7,732 nt of DNA. It comes from JBFMGS01 sp040752635 (GTDB lineage: Bacteria > Bacillota > SHA-98 > UBA4971). The stretch spans positions 1-7,732 of the forward strand of contig JBFMGS010000084.1 of assembly GCA_040752635.1 (NCBI GenBank), read 5' to 3'. The position numbers and the translations under genes were made by a program. The notes beneath the pieces were generated by a model, which worked only from the letters and a program-made list of their open reading frames with translations, did no database searches and was not told where the DNA came from. Positions within the stretch are counted from its first letter, which is position 1, and each line of letters starts with the position of its first letter. Below are positions 1-5,034 of the stretch, piece by piece.

Positions 1-2
1 CC

Positions 3-700
3 GTGAGGCTACCTGGTGATGCCGCCGCAGTCTTTTCCAACACTTACGACCTGCTTCTCCCCAGGTACCATGACTGCGTAATAGTATTGATGTACCACGA
101 CATCGGATTTCGGAATAAAGAAAGCGGTACAGATTCCCGGCCATGAACTTCGTGGTCGTGAAGAATGCCCAAGATACAGATCCCAGCAACGCCGTCCGAC
201 ACCTTTCCTGGGACCAAATGAGGGAGATGGAGAGGAGTGGTCTGGTTGCCATGGGGTCTCACACGTATGATTCCCATCATTACGTGCCGACTGACCTGCT
301 GGGACACAGGAGGCCCGCGCTCGTGGCACGCATCTATGATCCCAGCCTCGGGAGGCAGGAAACCGAGGACGAGTACGAGATGCGGGTAGGATACGATCTA
401 TGGCTTTCCAGGCGCCTCCTGGAAGAGAACCTGCAGGCCAGGGTGACGGCTTTGGCTTTTCCGTATGGTGCGTATAACCCCACCGTGCTCAGGCTCGCCC
501 GCGATGCGGGCTACCGGTACCTCTTTACAATCGAGAGCGGCGTTAACAGGCTCGGCCGCAACGGCCGCAACGCCGCACTCGTTAGAAGACTCTCCGTAGG
601 CGACTCCTGTGTAACTGTTTCGGAGCTCAACAAACGCATTACGAATGCGCTGTCACCAGCCCGTCTCCCTTGGGGGCGTTTTCGGGGGCTTCGCCCGTAA
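3..700 (+). pseudogene. Broken polysaccharide deacetylase (NodB/PgaB-like)
   Basis: Members of this family are metal-dependent deacetylases of cell-surface or cell-wall polysaccharides. The frame starting at position 3 carries VIVLMYHDI (78-104), which is the typical opening of the domain, but it stops at 144-146. The rest is in the next frame, open from 119. It has RYRFPAMNFVVV where the family has a KYG-x-PATFF-like strand. It then has HLSWDQMREM, the zinc-binding motif SHTYDSHH (His40 and His45 counted from the ATG at 143), FPYGAYN (106-112) and a C-terminal part ending with TAA at 698-700. The opening motif and this strand are only about 15 nt apart, whereas the family normally has several tens of residues there, including the catalytic FDDG motif. 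That motif is absent in all frames here. I read this as an internal deletion plus frame change. A truncated 185-residue product from 143 is possible, but it should lack catalysis. No good ribosome site precedes 143. The true 5' end may lie outside the window. Confidence 0.75.
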
Positions 701-781
701 GTCTCGGGAGCTCAACTGGTGTGAGCCTGCCGTTTCCCAACCCCTCTAACTTTCGTGTCAGGGGCGTGAAAGGCGGAGGAC

Positions 782-836
782 CTGTCAGCTATCTCCTTGT
801 GAGTTTCAACATCAAGCTGTCAGCTTCGAGATCAAG
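782..836. repeat. Short repeated motif, possibly an insertion-sequence end
   Basis: CTGTCAGCT occurs at 782-790 and again at 817-825. Each copy is followed by a TTC-NNN-ATCAAG block (TTCAACATCAAG, then TTCGAGATCAAG). Closely spaced repeats of this kind are found at the ends of IS21-type elements, but no istA or istB gene or second end is visible here, so the assignment is a guess. Confidence 0.25.
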
Positions 837-929
837 GGTCCCATCGATTGAGAATCACCAGTTATTCCTTCACCAGTCCTCTGTAGCAGGTAAGCTCGTA
901 CACCTCGGAAATCAGGAAATCACCACGGA

Positions 930-1177
930 CTACCCGCTCCCTACGCCCTGCGCACGGCGCAGCAACCATAACTGGACCACAAGACAAAAAAGACTATTCG
1001 ACGACCTTAGCCTTGCGAGCTTCGCGACCGTAGGGTAATACAAACGCGAACGAGCAAACCCAAGCCAGACAAGCATTTGGCGCCTGTTCACACTGATATC
1101 TGAGAAACTTCCGTTAGACGTCCTAAAAAGTTTCCTGTCGGTCCTTCCAGCCTTGCCCATGCTGTGGTATGCTGACA
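930..1177 (-). pseudogene. Possible scrap of an IS3-type transposase
   Basis: A small minus-strand reading frame starts at an ATG (1175-1177) with GGAGGG about 9 nt upstream. Residues encoded at about 1032-1097 read ISVNRRQMLVWLGFARSRLYYP. This resembles the N-terminal stretch of IS3-family OrfB transposases, where an RR...LLG-x-SRS-x-YY helix is common. Nothing downstream matches the DDE integrase core, and the rest of the frame looks random. It is either a degraded fragment or chance. Confidence 0.22.
1104..1134. repeat. Inverted repeat (interrupted stem-loop)
   Basis: GAAACTT (1104-1110) is complementary to AAGTTTC (1128-1134). Inside, TTAG pairs with CTAA around an ACGTC loop, giving about 11 base pairs with a small internal loop. 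There is no U-tract on either side, so it is not a normal terminator. It may be an element end. Confidence 0.4.
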
Positions 1178-1206
1178 TTGGTGGCTCCCTCCGTTTTTCT
1201 TTCACA

Positions 1207-1229
1207 GCTCCGTTCTGCTACAACGGAGC
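1207..1229. repeat. Perfect 8-bp hairpin with an alternative partner
   Basis: GCTCCGTT (1207-1214) pairs exactly with AACGGAGC (1222-1229) across a 7-nt loop. A second copy of CTCCGTT lies at 1189-1195, and GGCTCC at 1183-1188 is complementary to GGAGCC at 1225-1230. The 3' arm therefore has two mutually exclusive upstream partners. It lies about 115 nt before the start of the 1347 operon. No U-tract follows. Confidence 0.45.
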
Positions 1230-1346
1230 CGACAGCCGGTATCTCAAACTCCACGAAATCTGGGACATCCTCCCGCTTGAGAGCCGGGCATAGTTGAAGT
1301 GGTTAGGTTAAGCTTTGCTTAGATTCAAGAAGGGGGCGATTGATGT

Positions 1347-1715
1347 ATGTCTTCCAAGACAAGATCTTTGCTTGGTTCCGAACCCCTACGCAAAGCGGAG
1401 ATGACCATAAGGTTGTCAGAATTCGAGATCCCACCCATGCAGGACGCCTTGCTTGTAGGGAAAAAGGCTCCCATCGGGCCCGAAGCTGTGCGCAGTATGG
1501 TAGATGCCCTCTCCCCAGAACAGTATGAAATCATCAGGATCGAGCACCAAGTGTTTGAAGCTGCCGTATTGAAAAGATCTCTCTTGAAGTTGTTACCGAA
1601 GGACAAGCTCCTGCCTATCCTCTTGGAGGAGTGTGAACGCGTAGCTGATGAACACGCAGTTGTAAAGGCTCAGGTGAATATCGTGATTCAGGTAAACCGG
1701 GCGGTGGACTTGTAA
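1347..1715 (+). CDS. Unrecognised 122-residue protein, first gene of CBS-GGDEF operon
   Basis: I do not recognise the family. The product is charged and soluble, with no signal peptide or membrane segment. The first 25 residues are basic. The middle (IPPMQDALLVGKKAPIGPEA) is followed by what look like helical stretches rich in Leu, Glu and Lys (LSPEQYEIIRIEHQVF, LLKLLPKDKLLPILLEECER), ending in a hydrophobic-polar segment (VKAQVNIVIQVNRAVDL). The start at 1347 has an AAGGGGGCG-like site about 10 nt upstream. An internal ATG near 1400 (MTIRLSEF) has GGAG too close to it. The TAA stop (1713-1715) shares its last A with the ATG of the next gene, so the two should be translationally coupled. This suggests a partner or regulator of the CBS-GGDEF protein, which is an inference from gene order only. 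Confidence 0.7.
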   Translation: MSSKTRSLLGSEPLRKAEMTIRLSEFEIPPMQDALLVGKKAPIGPEAVRSMVDALSPEQYEIIRIEHQVFEAAVLKRSLLKLLPKDKLLPILLEECERVADEHAVVKAQVNIVIQVNRAVDL

Positions 1716-2605
1716 TGCAGACCATAGGAGAGATCATGACTAAAGAGCTTGTAACCGTTAAGCCTGAGGATTCGGTGGCTCGAGTAGCCGAACTTATGGA
1801 GAGGACCAGGATCGGAGGGCTTCCGGTTGTAGAGGGCGGTCGGCTTGTGGGGATTATAAGCTCACGCGATATAAGACGTTGTCATCCCAATCGGCTTATA
1901 GCGGATGCGATGACTAAGGAAGTGGTAACTGTACCCCCCACGTGCTCACTTTGGGAGGCAAAGGAGCTACTTGAGCGACACGGCATCGAGCGACTCGTGG
2001 TGGTGGATGGAGACTATCCGGTTGGGGTAGTGACGAAGTCACTCCTTTACGCTGAGCTCGGAAAGCACATAGATGCCCTTACGGGACTGCAGCAAGCAGC
2101 GTTCCTCCAGCGGAAAGCCCTGGAACTTCTGCAGGATGGGAAGGAGATTGCGATTATCTTTTTGGATCTGGACGATTTCGGGGCAGTTGACAAGGAACTG
2201 GGGCATGTGGTGGGCGATGAGATCCTCTGCAGGGTGGCGAAGGTCTTGGGCGGCGTGATGGAAGAAGGCTTCGATTATCTATTTCGGTACGCAGGTGATG
2301 AATTTGCAGTTGTAACCGTGAAACCTCTAGAAGAAGCCAGGAAACTTGCCCTGCGAATGGTAAATGCGATTTCTGAAGAAGAATGGCCGCTGGGAATCAA
2401 AGTGGCAGCTTCTGCAGGTGTGGCCGGGGGCCGGCGGGCTTCTCCTCGGGAGGGAGATCTTGAGCCATATACAGTCAGCGATCTGATCAACATGGCAAGC
2501 CTGGCTTCGACCAGGGCAAAGAAGGAACGGAGGCAAGTAGTGGTAGCAGGGGAGATAGAGTTGAGAGAGGCGAACTGCATACAGCAGTGTCCTGAGACGG
2601 TATGA
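1715..2605 (+). CDS. Tandem CBS domain and GGDEF-type domain protein
   Basis: This is a 296-residue cytoplasmic signalling protein. Two CBS motifs (about residues 3-58 and 62-115) form a Bateman module, which in known proteins binds adenine nucleotides or related ligands. They share repeated MTKELVTV / MTKEVVTV openings and GIIS / GVVT strands. A GGDEF-like domain follows (about 121-278). It keeps LTGL (122-125), the metal-binding Asp in FLDLDDF (Asp151), GH-VV-GD (163-168) and the signature as YAGDEF (192-197). Differences from the diguanylate cyclase consensus are visible. The usual DxDxFKxIND reads DLDDFGAVDK, so the Lys, the guanine-binding Asn and the following Asp are changed. The RxxD inhibitory site reads EGFD (184-187), so feedback inhibition by c-di-GMP is unlikely. 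The C-terminal ADxALYxAK motif reads MASLASTRAKK. It may be a weak cyclase or a nucleotide-binding receptor. Translation probably depends on coupling to the preceding gene, since only a weak GGTGG site is present. Confidence 0.9.
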   Translation: MQTIGEIMTKELVTVKPEDSVARVAELMERTRIGGLPVVEGGRLVGIISSRDIRRCHPNRLIADAMTKEVVTVPPTCSLWEAKELLERHGIERLVVVDGDYPVGVVTKSLLYAELGKHIDALTGLQQAAFLQRKALELLQDGKEIAIIFLDLDDFGAVDKELGHVVGDEILCRVAKVLGGVMEEGFDYLFRYAGDEFAVVTVKPLEEARKLALRMVNAISEEEWPLGIKVAASAGVAGGRRASPREGDLEPYTVSDLINMASLASTRAKKERRQVVVAGEIELREANCIQQCPETV

Positions 2606-2779
2606 CCGCGGTTGCATATTTCGCACGGAACTTGACCGAAATCACGCCGCCGAAGGCCCCGAGCTTTAGGAGCTGCTGAAAAACTTACGGGAAATCCTTC
2701 CTAAATACTAGCAGTCGCCCATGCCGACTTTTGTCGGCACCTTCGAAACATGAAAACGCGCAACGCATTTTGAACTATC
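2606..2779. other. Intergenic spacer with possible IS-end sequence
   Basis: This stretch contains GAGCTGCTGAAAAACTT (about 2671-2687). A CAGCAG-type end with an adjacent A/T run like this is seen at the termini of several DDE insertion sequences. No matching opposite end is present in the window, so this may be chance. The hairpin at 2722-2739 lies in the same stretch. Confidence 0.25.
2722..2739. terminator. Perfect 7-bp hairpin after the GGDEF gene
   Basis: TGCCGAC (2722-2728) pairs exactly with GTCGGCA (2733-2739) around a TTTT loop, 117 bases after the stop of the CBS-GGDEF gene. It could end that operon, but no U-tract follows on the plus strand, so an intrinsic terminator is not demonstrated. 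Confidence 0.35.
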
Positions 2780-3087
2780 ATGGCTGTTATTCGGTGGATT
2801 GCCAGGGTGTGGAGTATCGTAAACGTGGCCTTCGTTCTTGCATTCGTGATTGGAGAGAGCTTGAACCCGCAGGGGCAAGCCCCCACACCCATCGAGTAGG
2901 TGGGATTTGCGTTTCCAGCGGGTATTGTGCTGGATCAGGTCCTGGCCTGGAAGCGGGAAGGGCTGGGCGGGACGATCACTGTTGCCAGCTTTCTGGCTTT
3001 CTACGTATACATCTTCATCCTACCCATATACCATCTACCTGGCCCTTTGTCCATACCTAACAGAGTAGTAGTAAGTGAGAGTGCAGG
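2780..3087 (+). pseudogene. Decayed small membrane protein (DUF7670-like)
   Basis: The frame starts at ATG 2780 with RWIARVWSIVNVAFVLAFVIGE, a membrane helix. It reaches an in-frame TAG at 2897-2899 and continues in the same frame with FAFPAGIVLDQVLAWKREGL, GGTITVASF and LAFYVYIFIL. From memory, this order (RWIAR, helix, GE-x-x-NP, FFPIG, LAWKxEGLGG, ITVxSLLAFY, helix) matches a family of small four-helix membrane proteins, of the type annotated DUF7670, whose function is unknown. The stop falls where the family often has Trp or Leu before the FFPIG block, so a TGG to TAG change would explain it. The final helix is not recognisable, and sequence similarity ends before the repeat element at 3088. 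No good ribosome site is seen. A GTG at 2900 could restart translation, but it would give only a fragment. Confidence 0.6.
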
Positions 3088-3218
3088 GAGGCCGTTGGTT
3101 CTTGCCATCGACTGGCATGACATATTCTGGACTGAACGAAACCGCGCGGGTTTAAGGGCATCTAAACACACCATTTTACGGACGTTTTGGTTAGTAGCTG
3201 GAGAAAACCAACGGCCTC
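3088..3218 (+). mobile_element. MITE-like 131-bp element, copy 1
   Basis: This is the first of two direct copies, identical in length and differing at 8 of 131 positions with no indels. It begins GAGGCCGTTGGTT and ends AACCAACGGCCTC, forming terminal inverted repeats of about 13-15 bp, with weaker similarity continuing to about 27 bp inward. It has no coding capacity of note. GTGCA occurs just outside both ends (3081-3085 and 3219-3223), but the left copy is separated from the element by two G residues, so the target duplication is imperfect. A small hairpin TGCCA-TCGAC-TGGCA lies near the left end. Movement would need a transposase in trans, and none is visible here. Confidence 0.7.
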
Positions 3219-3246
3219 GTGCAAAAACGCTCTCGGCTTTTGGGAG

Positions 3247-3362
3247 GGGTTTCCGGTGATTGCACGAGGGGTGTCAAAATCCGGCCGCTCGCTCGACGGG
3301 CCGGATTTTGGCGAAGCGCGCCCCGCCTGGGGCGCCGTCCCCGAGTGCAACACCGGCAACCC
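3247..3362 (+). ncRNA. Candidate structured RNA or cruciform, multi-branched
   Basis: This is a nested set of complementary segments between the two MITE-like copies. The closing stem pairs GGGTT (3247-3251) with AACCC (3358-3362), CCGGTG (3253-3258) with CACCGG (3351-3356), TTGCAC (3260-3265) with GTGCAA (3345-3350), and GGGG (3268-3271) with CCCC (3339-3342). The last two helices are separated by GA opposite GA, a tandem mismatch that is stable in RNA as sheared pairs and would be TC opposite TC on the other strand. This favours a plus-strand transcript. Inside the stem are two hairpins: CAAAATCCGGCC / GGCCGGATTTTG (3275-3286 and 3299-3310) and GCGCCCC / GGGGCGC (3318-3324 and 3329-3335). 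Together they make a three-way junction of 116 nt. No promoter, U-tract or known RNA family is recognised. It could equally be a DNA cruciform belonging to a mobile element. Confidence 0.5.
3275..3310. repeat. Perfect 12-bp inverted repeat
   Basis: CAAAATCCGGCC (3275-3286) and GGCCGGATTTTG (3299-3310) are exact reverse complements around a 12-nt loop. The stem extends by a G-T wobble and a G-C pair on the outside. It is the strongest single hairpin in this part of the window. Confidence 0.85.
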
Positions 3363-3400
3363 TGCATGGCGCGTGCGCTCTCTGGAACCGGCGATTACTT

Positions 3401-3406
3401 ATGGCG
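3401..3406. repeat. Left target-site duplication ATGGCG
   Basis: This is an exact copy of the 6 bases at 3538-3543, and both copies abut the terminal inverted repeats of the second MITE-like element. Confidence 0.65.
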
Positions 3407-3537
3407 GAGACCGTTGGTTTTTGCCATCGACTGGGATGACATATTCTGGACTCAACGAAACCACGCGGGTTTAAGGACATCTAAACACACCATTTTACGG
3501 ACGTTTTAGTTAGTAGCTGGAGAAAACCAACGGTCTC
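3407..3537 (+). mobile_element. MITE-like 131-bp element, copy 2
   Basis: This is the second direct copy, 93.9% identical to the one at 3088-3218. Its ends are GAGACCGTTGGTTTT and AAAACCAACGGTCTC, a perfect 15-bp terminal inverted repeat. At the fourth position from each end it has A paired with T where copy 1 has G paired with C, so both ends changed together. ATGGCG flanks it directly on both sides (3401-3406 and 3538-3543), as expected for a 6-bp target-site duplication. The right flank lies 6 bases past the stop codon of the secreted-protein gene. No transposase is encoded within it. Confidence 0.8.
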
Positions 3538-3543
3538 ATGGCG
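3538..3543. repeat. Right target-site duplication ATGGCG
   Basis: This is the right partner of the 6-base duplication at 3401-3406. The bases that follow (ATCTACTTAGCG) also resemble ATTACTTATGGCG around the left copy, so the duplication may be longer and imperfect. Confidence 0.6.
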
Positions 3544-3549
3544 ATCTAC

Positions 3550-4014
3550 TTAGCGTTTGAAGCCTACGATGTAGCAGAAGTAATAATACTCGCCCGAGCT
3601 ATAGCCTGCCTCCAGGGACTCGAAGCTGGTGTCGATGCGAATAGTCCCGTCCGCGCTGGCCGTGATATCCAGTTCGGGCACGTCATCGCTCAAGGTATCG
3701 GCCGCCACAAGGCTATTACTGCTGTCGAAGACGTGTATGTCCAGGTCCCCGATGCCGGTTCCGCCGATGCCGACGATCTTGTATTGATTCCCAGAGTATA
3801 GCCTATACGGGACGGAGTACACGTCACCCAGTTTCACCGAGTCGAGTTCGAAGTGCTCTATTGTATAGCCGTTCTTGATCATTGCATCCATAACCTTGAT
3901 GGCACGCTCCAAGATCCCTGCCAGTTCCTGTTCCGGGGTGCTGGCAAGCACCGGCAGGGTTGTCGCCATCGCCATGCAGACCGCCAAACAGACCGCCATC
4001 TTGAGTGTTTTCAT
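3550..4014 (-). CDS. Small secreted protein with C-terminal beta-rich domain
   Basis: This is a 154-residue protein with a clear signal peptide: MKTLKMAV, then a hydrophobic stretch, then a VLA/S cleavage site after residue 24. The mature part starts with a helical segment (about 26-50, ILERAIKVMDAMIKNGY). A beta-rich domain follows, with LYSGNQYKIVGIGG (72-85), DLDIHVFDSSNSLVAAD (90-106) and SGEYYYFCYIVGFKR at the end. The G-x-x-Y-x-I-V-x-x-G ... DLD-x-x-V-x-D-x-x-G/N-x-x-V-x-x-D pattern recalls pre-peptidase C-terminal (PPC)-like beta-sandwich domains of exported proteins. No catalytic motif is seen, so a ligand- or polymer-binding role outside the cell is an inference. The start at 4014 is chosen because AAGGAGGG (4021-4028 on the complement) sits 6 nt upstream. 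A further in-frame ATG (4039-4041) lacks such a site. Confidence 0.82.
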   Translation of the reverse strand: MKTLKMAVCLAVCMAMATTLPVLASTPEQELAGILERAIKVMDAMIKNGYTIEHFELDSVKLGDVYSVPYRLYSGNQYKIVGIGGTGIGDLDIHVFDSSNSLVAADTLSDDVPELDITASADGTIRIDTSFESLEAGYSSGEYYYFCYIVGFKR

Positions 4015-4020
4015 GATGAT

Positions 4021-4046
4021 CCCTCCTTGATCAATGGGCACGTGCC
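4021..4046 (-). promoter_or_regulatory. Ribosome site and two palindromes before the secreted gene
   Basis: AAGGAGGG (complement of 4021-4028) is a near-perfect Shine-Dalgarno site and fixes the start at 4014. TTGATCAA (4027-4034) and GGCACGTGCC (4037-4046) are perfect 8- and 10-bp palindromes directly upstream. They could be operator sites in the leader, but no clear promoter could be placed. Confidence 0.5.
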
Positions 4047-4207
4047 ACTACTACTCAACTCACCAGAATCACCGGAAACCCCGCGGTGGCTGTACGAGCC
4101 GACAAGTGCAAGGTCACCCCGCTTCAACGAGGAGGTGTCAGAAACGCGTCCGGACTTCCCGACAGTTTCACTATATCAGGAACCGCTCCGGCGTAACACT
4201 GGGTAAT

Positions 4208-4228
4208 GGGACAGTCCCAGGGACAGTC
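4208..4228. repeat. GGGACAGTCCC palindrome and partial repeat
   Basis: GGGACAGTCCC (4208-4218) is an odd-length palindrome with one central base. It is followed by a second GGGACAGTC (4220-4228). The same core occurs in the larger palindrome 20 bases further on. GGGACAGTCCC-type motifs are common REP-like intergenic repeats. Confidence 0.5.
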
Positions 4229-4246
4229 GGAAAGCCCCACACGACG

Positions 4247-4278
4247 CGAAAAGTACAGTCCCGGGGACTGTACTTTCG
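4247..4278. repeat. REP-like long palindrome
   Basis: AAAGTACAGTCCC (4250-4262) and GGGACTGTACTTT (4264-4276) are exact reverse complements around a single base. A CG pair outside (4247-4248 with 4277-4278) extends the stem if one A bulges. Palindromes with an ACAGTCCC core are known as dispersed repeats, in some genomes mobilised by REP-associated tyrosine transposases; none is encoded here. It lies downstream of the kinase-regulator operon and could protect or end its transcript. Confidence 0.7.
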
Positions 4279-4290
4279 GACAGTGGGCAC

Positions 4291-4317
4291 AGCCGGAGCC
4301 TCCGCATCAGTCCGGCT
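4291..4317 (-). terminator. Hairpin after the response regulator gene
   Basis: AGCCGGA (4291-4297) pairs with TCCGGCT (4311-4317), 43 bases beyond the stop of the response regulator. No U-tract follows on the minus strand, so any terminator role is uncertain. The rest of the 345-base gap (4015-4359) shows no gene. Confidence 0.3.
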
Positions 4318-4359
4318 CCACTCGAGTTCAAGCGCCAGGTCGAGGGCGAAGTTTCGTCC

Positions 4360-5034
4360 TCAATCCGCGGGTTTCGCATTCAGGTTCATTCGTGCCGCGT
4401 AGGCGATGACCTGGGCTCGGTTCTCGAGGTGCAACTGTTCGAGGATCTGTTTCATGTGATACTTGACCGTGCGCTCACTGATGTAGAGAGCCGCCCCCAC
4501 TTCCTTATACGTCAGCCCTCTTGCAACGAGGGTGAGGACTTCCATCTGACGCGGGGTCAGCCTCTGCTTCGCGGCCTCCTTGCCACCCTCTTCCGCTTTG
4601 GACGTCCTGCCCGCGAGGTGCGTGAACTCCTCCAGGAGCTTCGTGGCAAGGCCGGGCGAAAGAGGCGCCTCGCCCCGGGCGAGGTCCGAGAGCATTTCCA
4701 CGAGTTCCTCGGCGTTGAGGTTCTTGAGGAGGTAACCCGACGCCCCGCTCTTGATGGACTCGAACAGGTCCGCGTCGGCCTCGGACATGGTCAACATGAC
4801 GATCTTTATATCAGGAAGCTCGGCCTTGATGAGGCGCGTCGCCGCGAGCCCGTTGCAGCGCGGCATCATGATATCCATCAGGACCACGTCCGGGCGCAAC
4901 TCCCGAGCCTTCTCGACCGCCTCCAGCCCATCCCTCGCCGTTCCCACGACGTCGATGCCGTGAGAGATCAGGAGGTTCTTGAGCCCCTCAGCGAATAGGG
5001 AGTGATCGTCAGCCAATAGAACCCTCATTCGCAT
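4360..5034 (-). CDS. NarL/LuxR-family response regulator
   Basis: This is a 224-residue DNA-binding response regulator and the partner of the kinase encoded just upstream. The receiver domain (about 3-120) has the acidic pair Asp9-Asp10, the phospho-acceptor Asp54 in VVLMDIMMP, Thr82 in IVMLTMSE and Lys104 in GYLLKN. A linker rich in charged residues (about 138-157) leads to a LuxR-type helix-turn-helix (about 159-215). That domain has LTPRQMEVLTLVARGLTYKE and the recognition region ISERTVKYHMKQILEQL. The start at 5034 has AAGGA 5-6 nt upstream. Starting there, the gene overlaps the kinase coding region by 26 nt, which suggests translational coupling. Phosphorylation should promote dimerisation and DNA binding. 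The target genes are unknown, and the secreted-protein gene on the same strand downstream is one candidate. Confidence 0.93.
   Translation of the reverse strand: MRMRVLLADDHSLFAEGLKNLLISHGIDVVGTARDGLEAVEKARELRPDVVLMDIMMPRCNGLAATRLIKAELPDIKIVMLTMSEADADLFESIKSGASGYLLKNLNAEELVEMLSDLARGEAPLSPGLATKLLEEFTHLAGRTSKAEEGGKEAAKQRLTPRQMEVLTLVARGLTYKEVGAALYISERTVKYHMKQILEQLHLENRAQVIAYAARMNLNAKPAD

Larger units (their letters stand above)
701..1346. other. Long intergenic region with repeats and hairpins
   Basis: No convincing complete gene is visible in this 646-base gap. It contains a repeated motif (782-836), a possible transposase scrap on the minus strand (930-1177), an inverted repeat (1104-1134) and a perfect 8-bp hairpin (1207-1229). 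Close to the next gene, TAAGC-TTT-GCTTA forms a very small hairpin. A purine-rich ribosome site follows at about 1328-1337. I see no strong sigma-70 promoter; TTGAAG near 1292 has no good -10 partner at the usual spacing. Confidence 0.6.

Noticed and set aside
670..1038. Plus-strand frame of 122 codons after the deacetylase
   Set aside because: The composition looks random, there is no ribosome site or family motif, and it overlaps the deacetylase end.
1180..1346. c-di-GMP riboswitch upstream of the CBS-GGDEF operon
   Set aside because: The conserved GEMM-type core motifs are not present in the leader.
2731..3060. Plus-strand frame of 109 codons over the membrane-protein remnant
   Set aside because: It is out of frame with the recognisable membrane protein and has no family-like sequence.
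3219..3406. Retron-type RNA
   Set aside because: The fold is suggestive, with a closing repeat and two hairpins, but no reverse transcriptase gene is present in the window and the conserved retron branch-point context cannot be identified.
3187..3509. Plus-strand open frames across the two repeat copies
   Set aside because: They read through the MITE-like elements and the hairpin region. The IDW-x-DIFW text is only the translated repeat and has no protein features.
3088..3537. CRISPR-like direct repeats
   Set aside because: There are only two copies of 131 bp with inverted ends and a 188-bp gap, which does not fit repeat-spacer geometry.
4429..4998. Plus-strand open frame of about 189 codons
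   Set aside because: It is antisense to the response regulator and has no recognisable domain.
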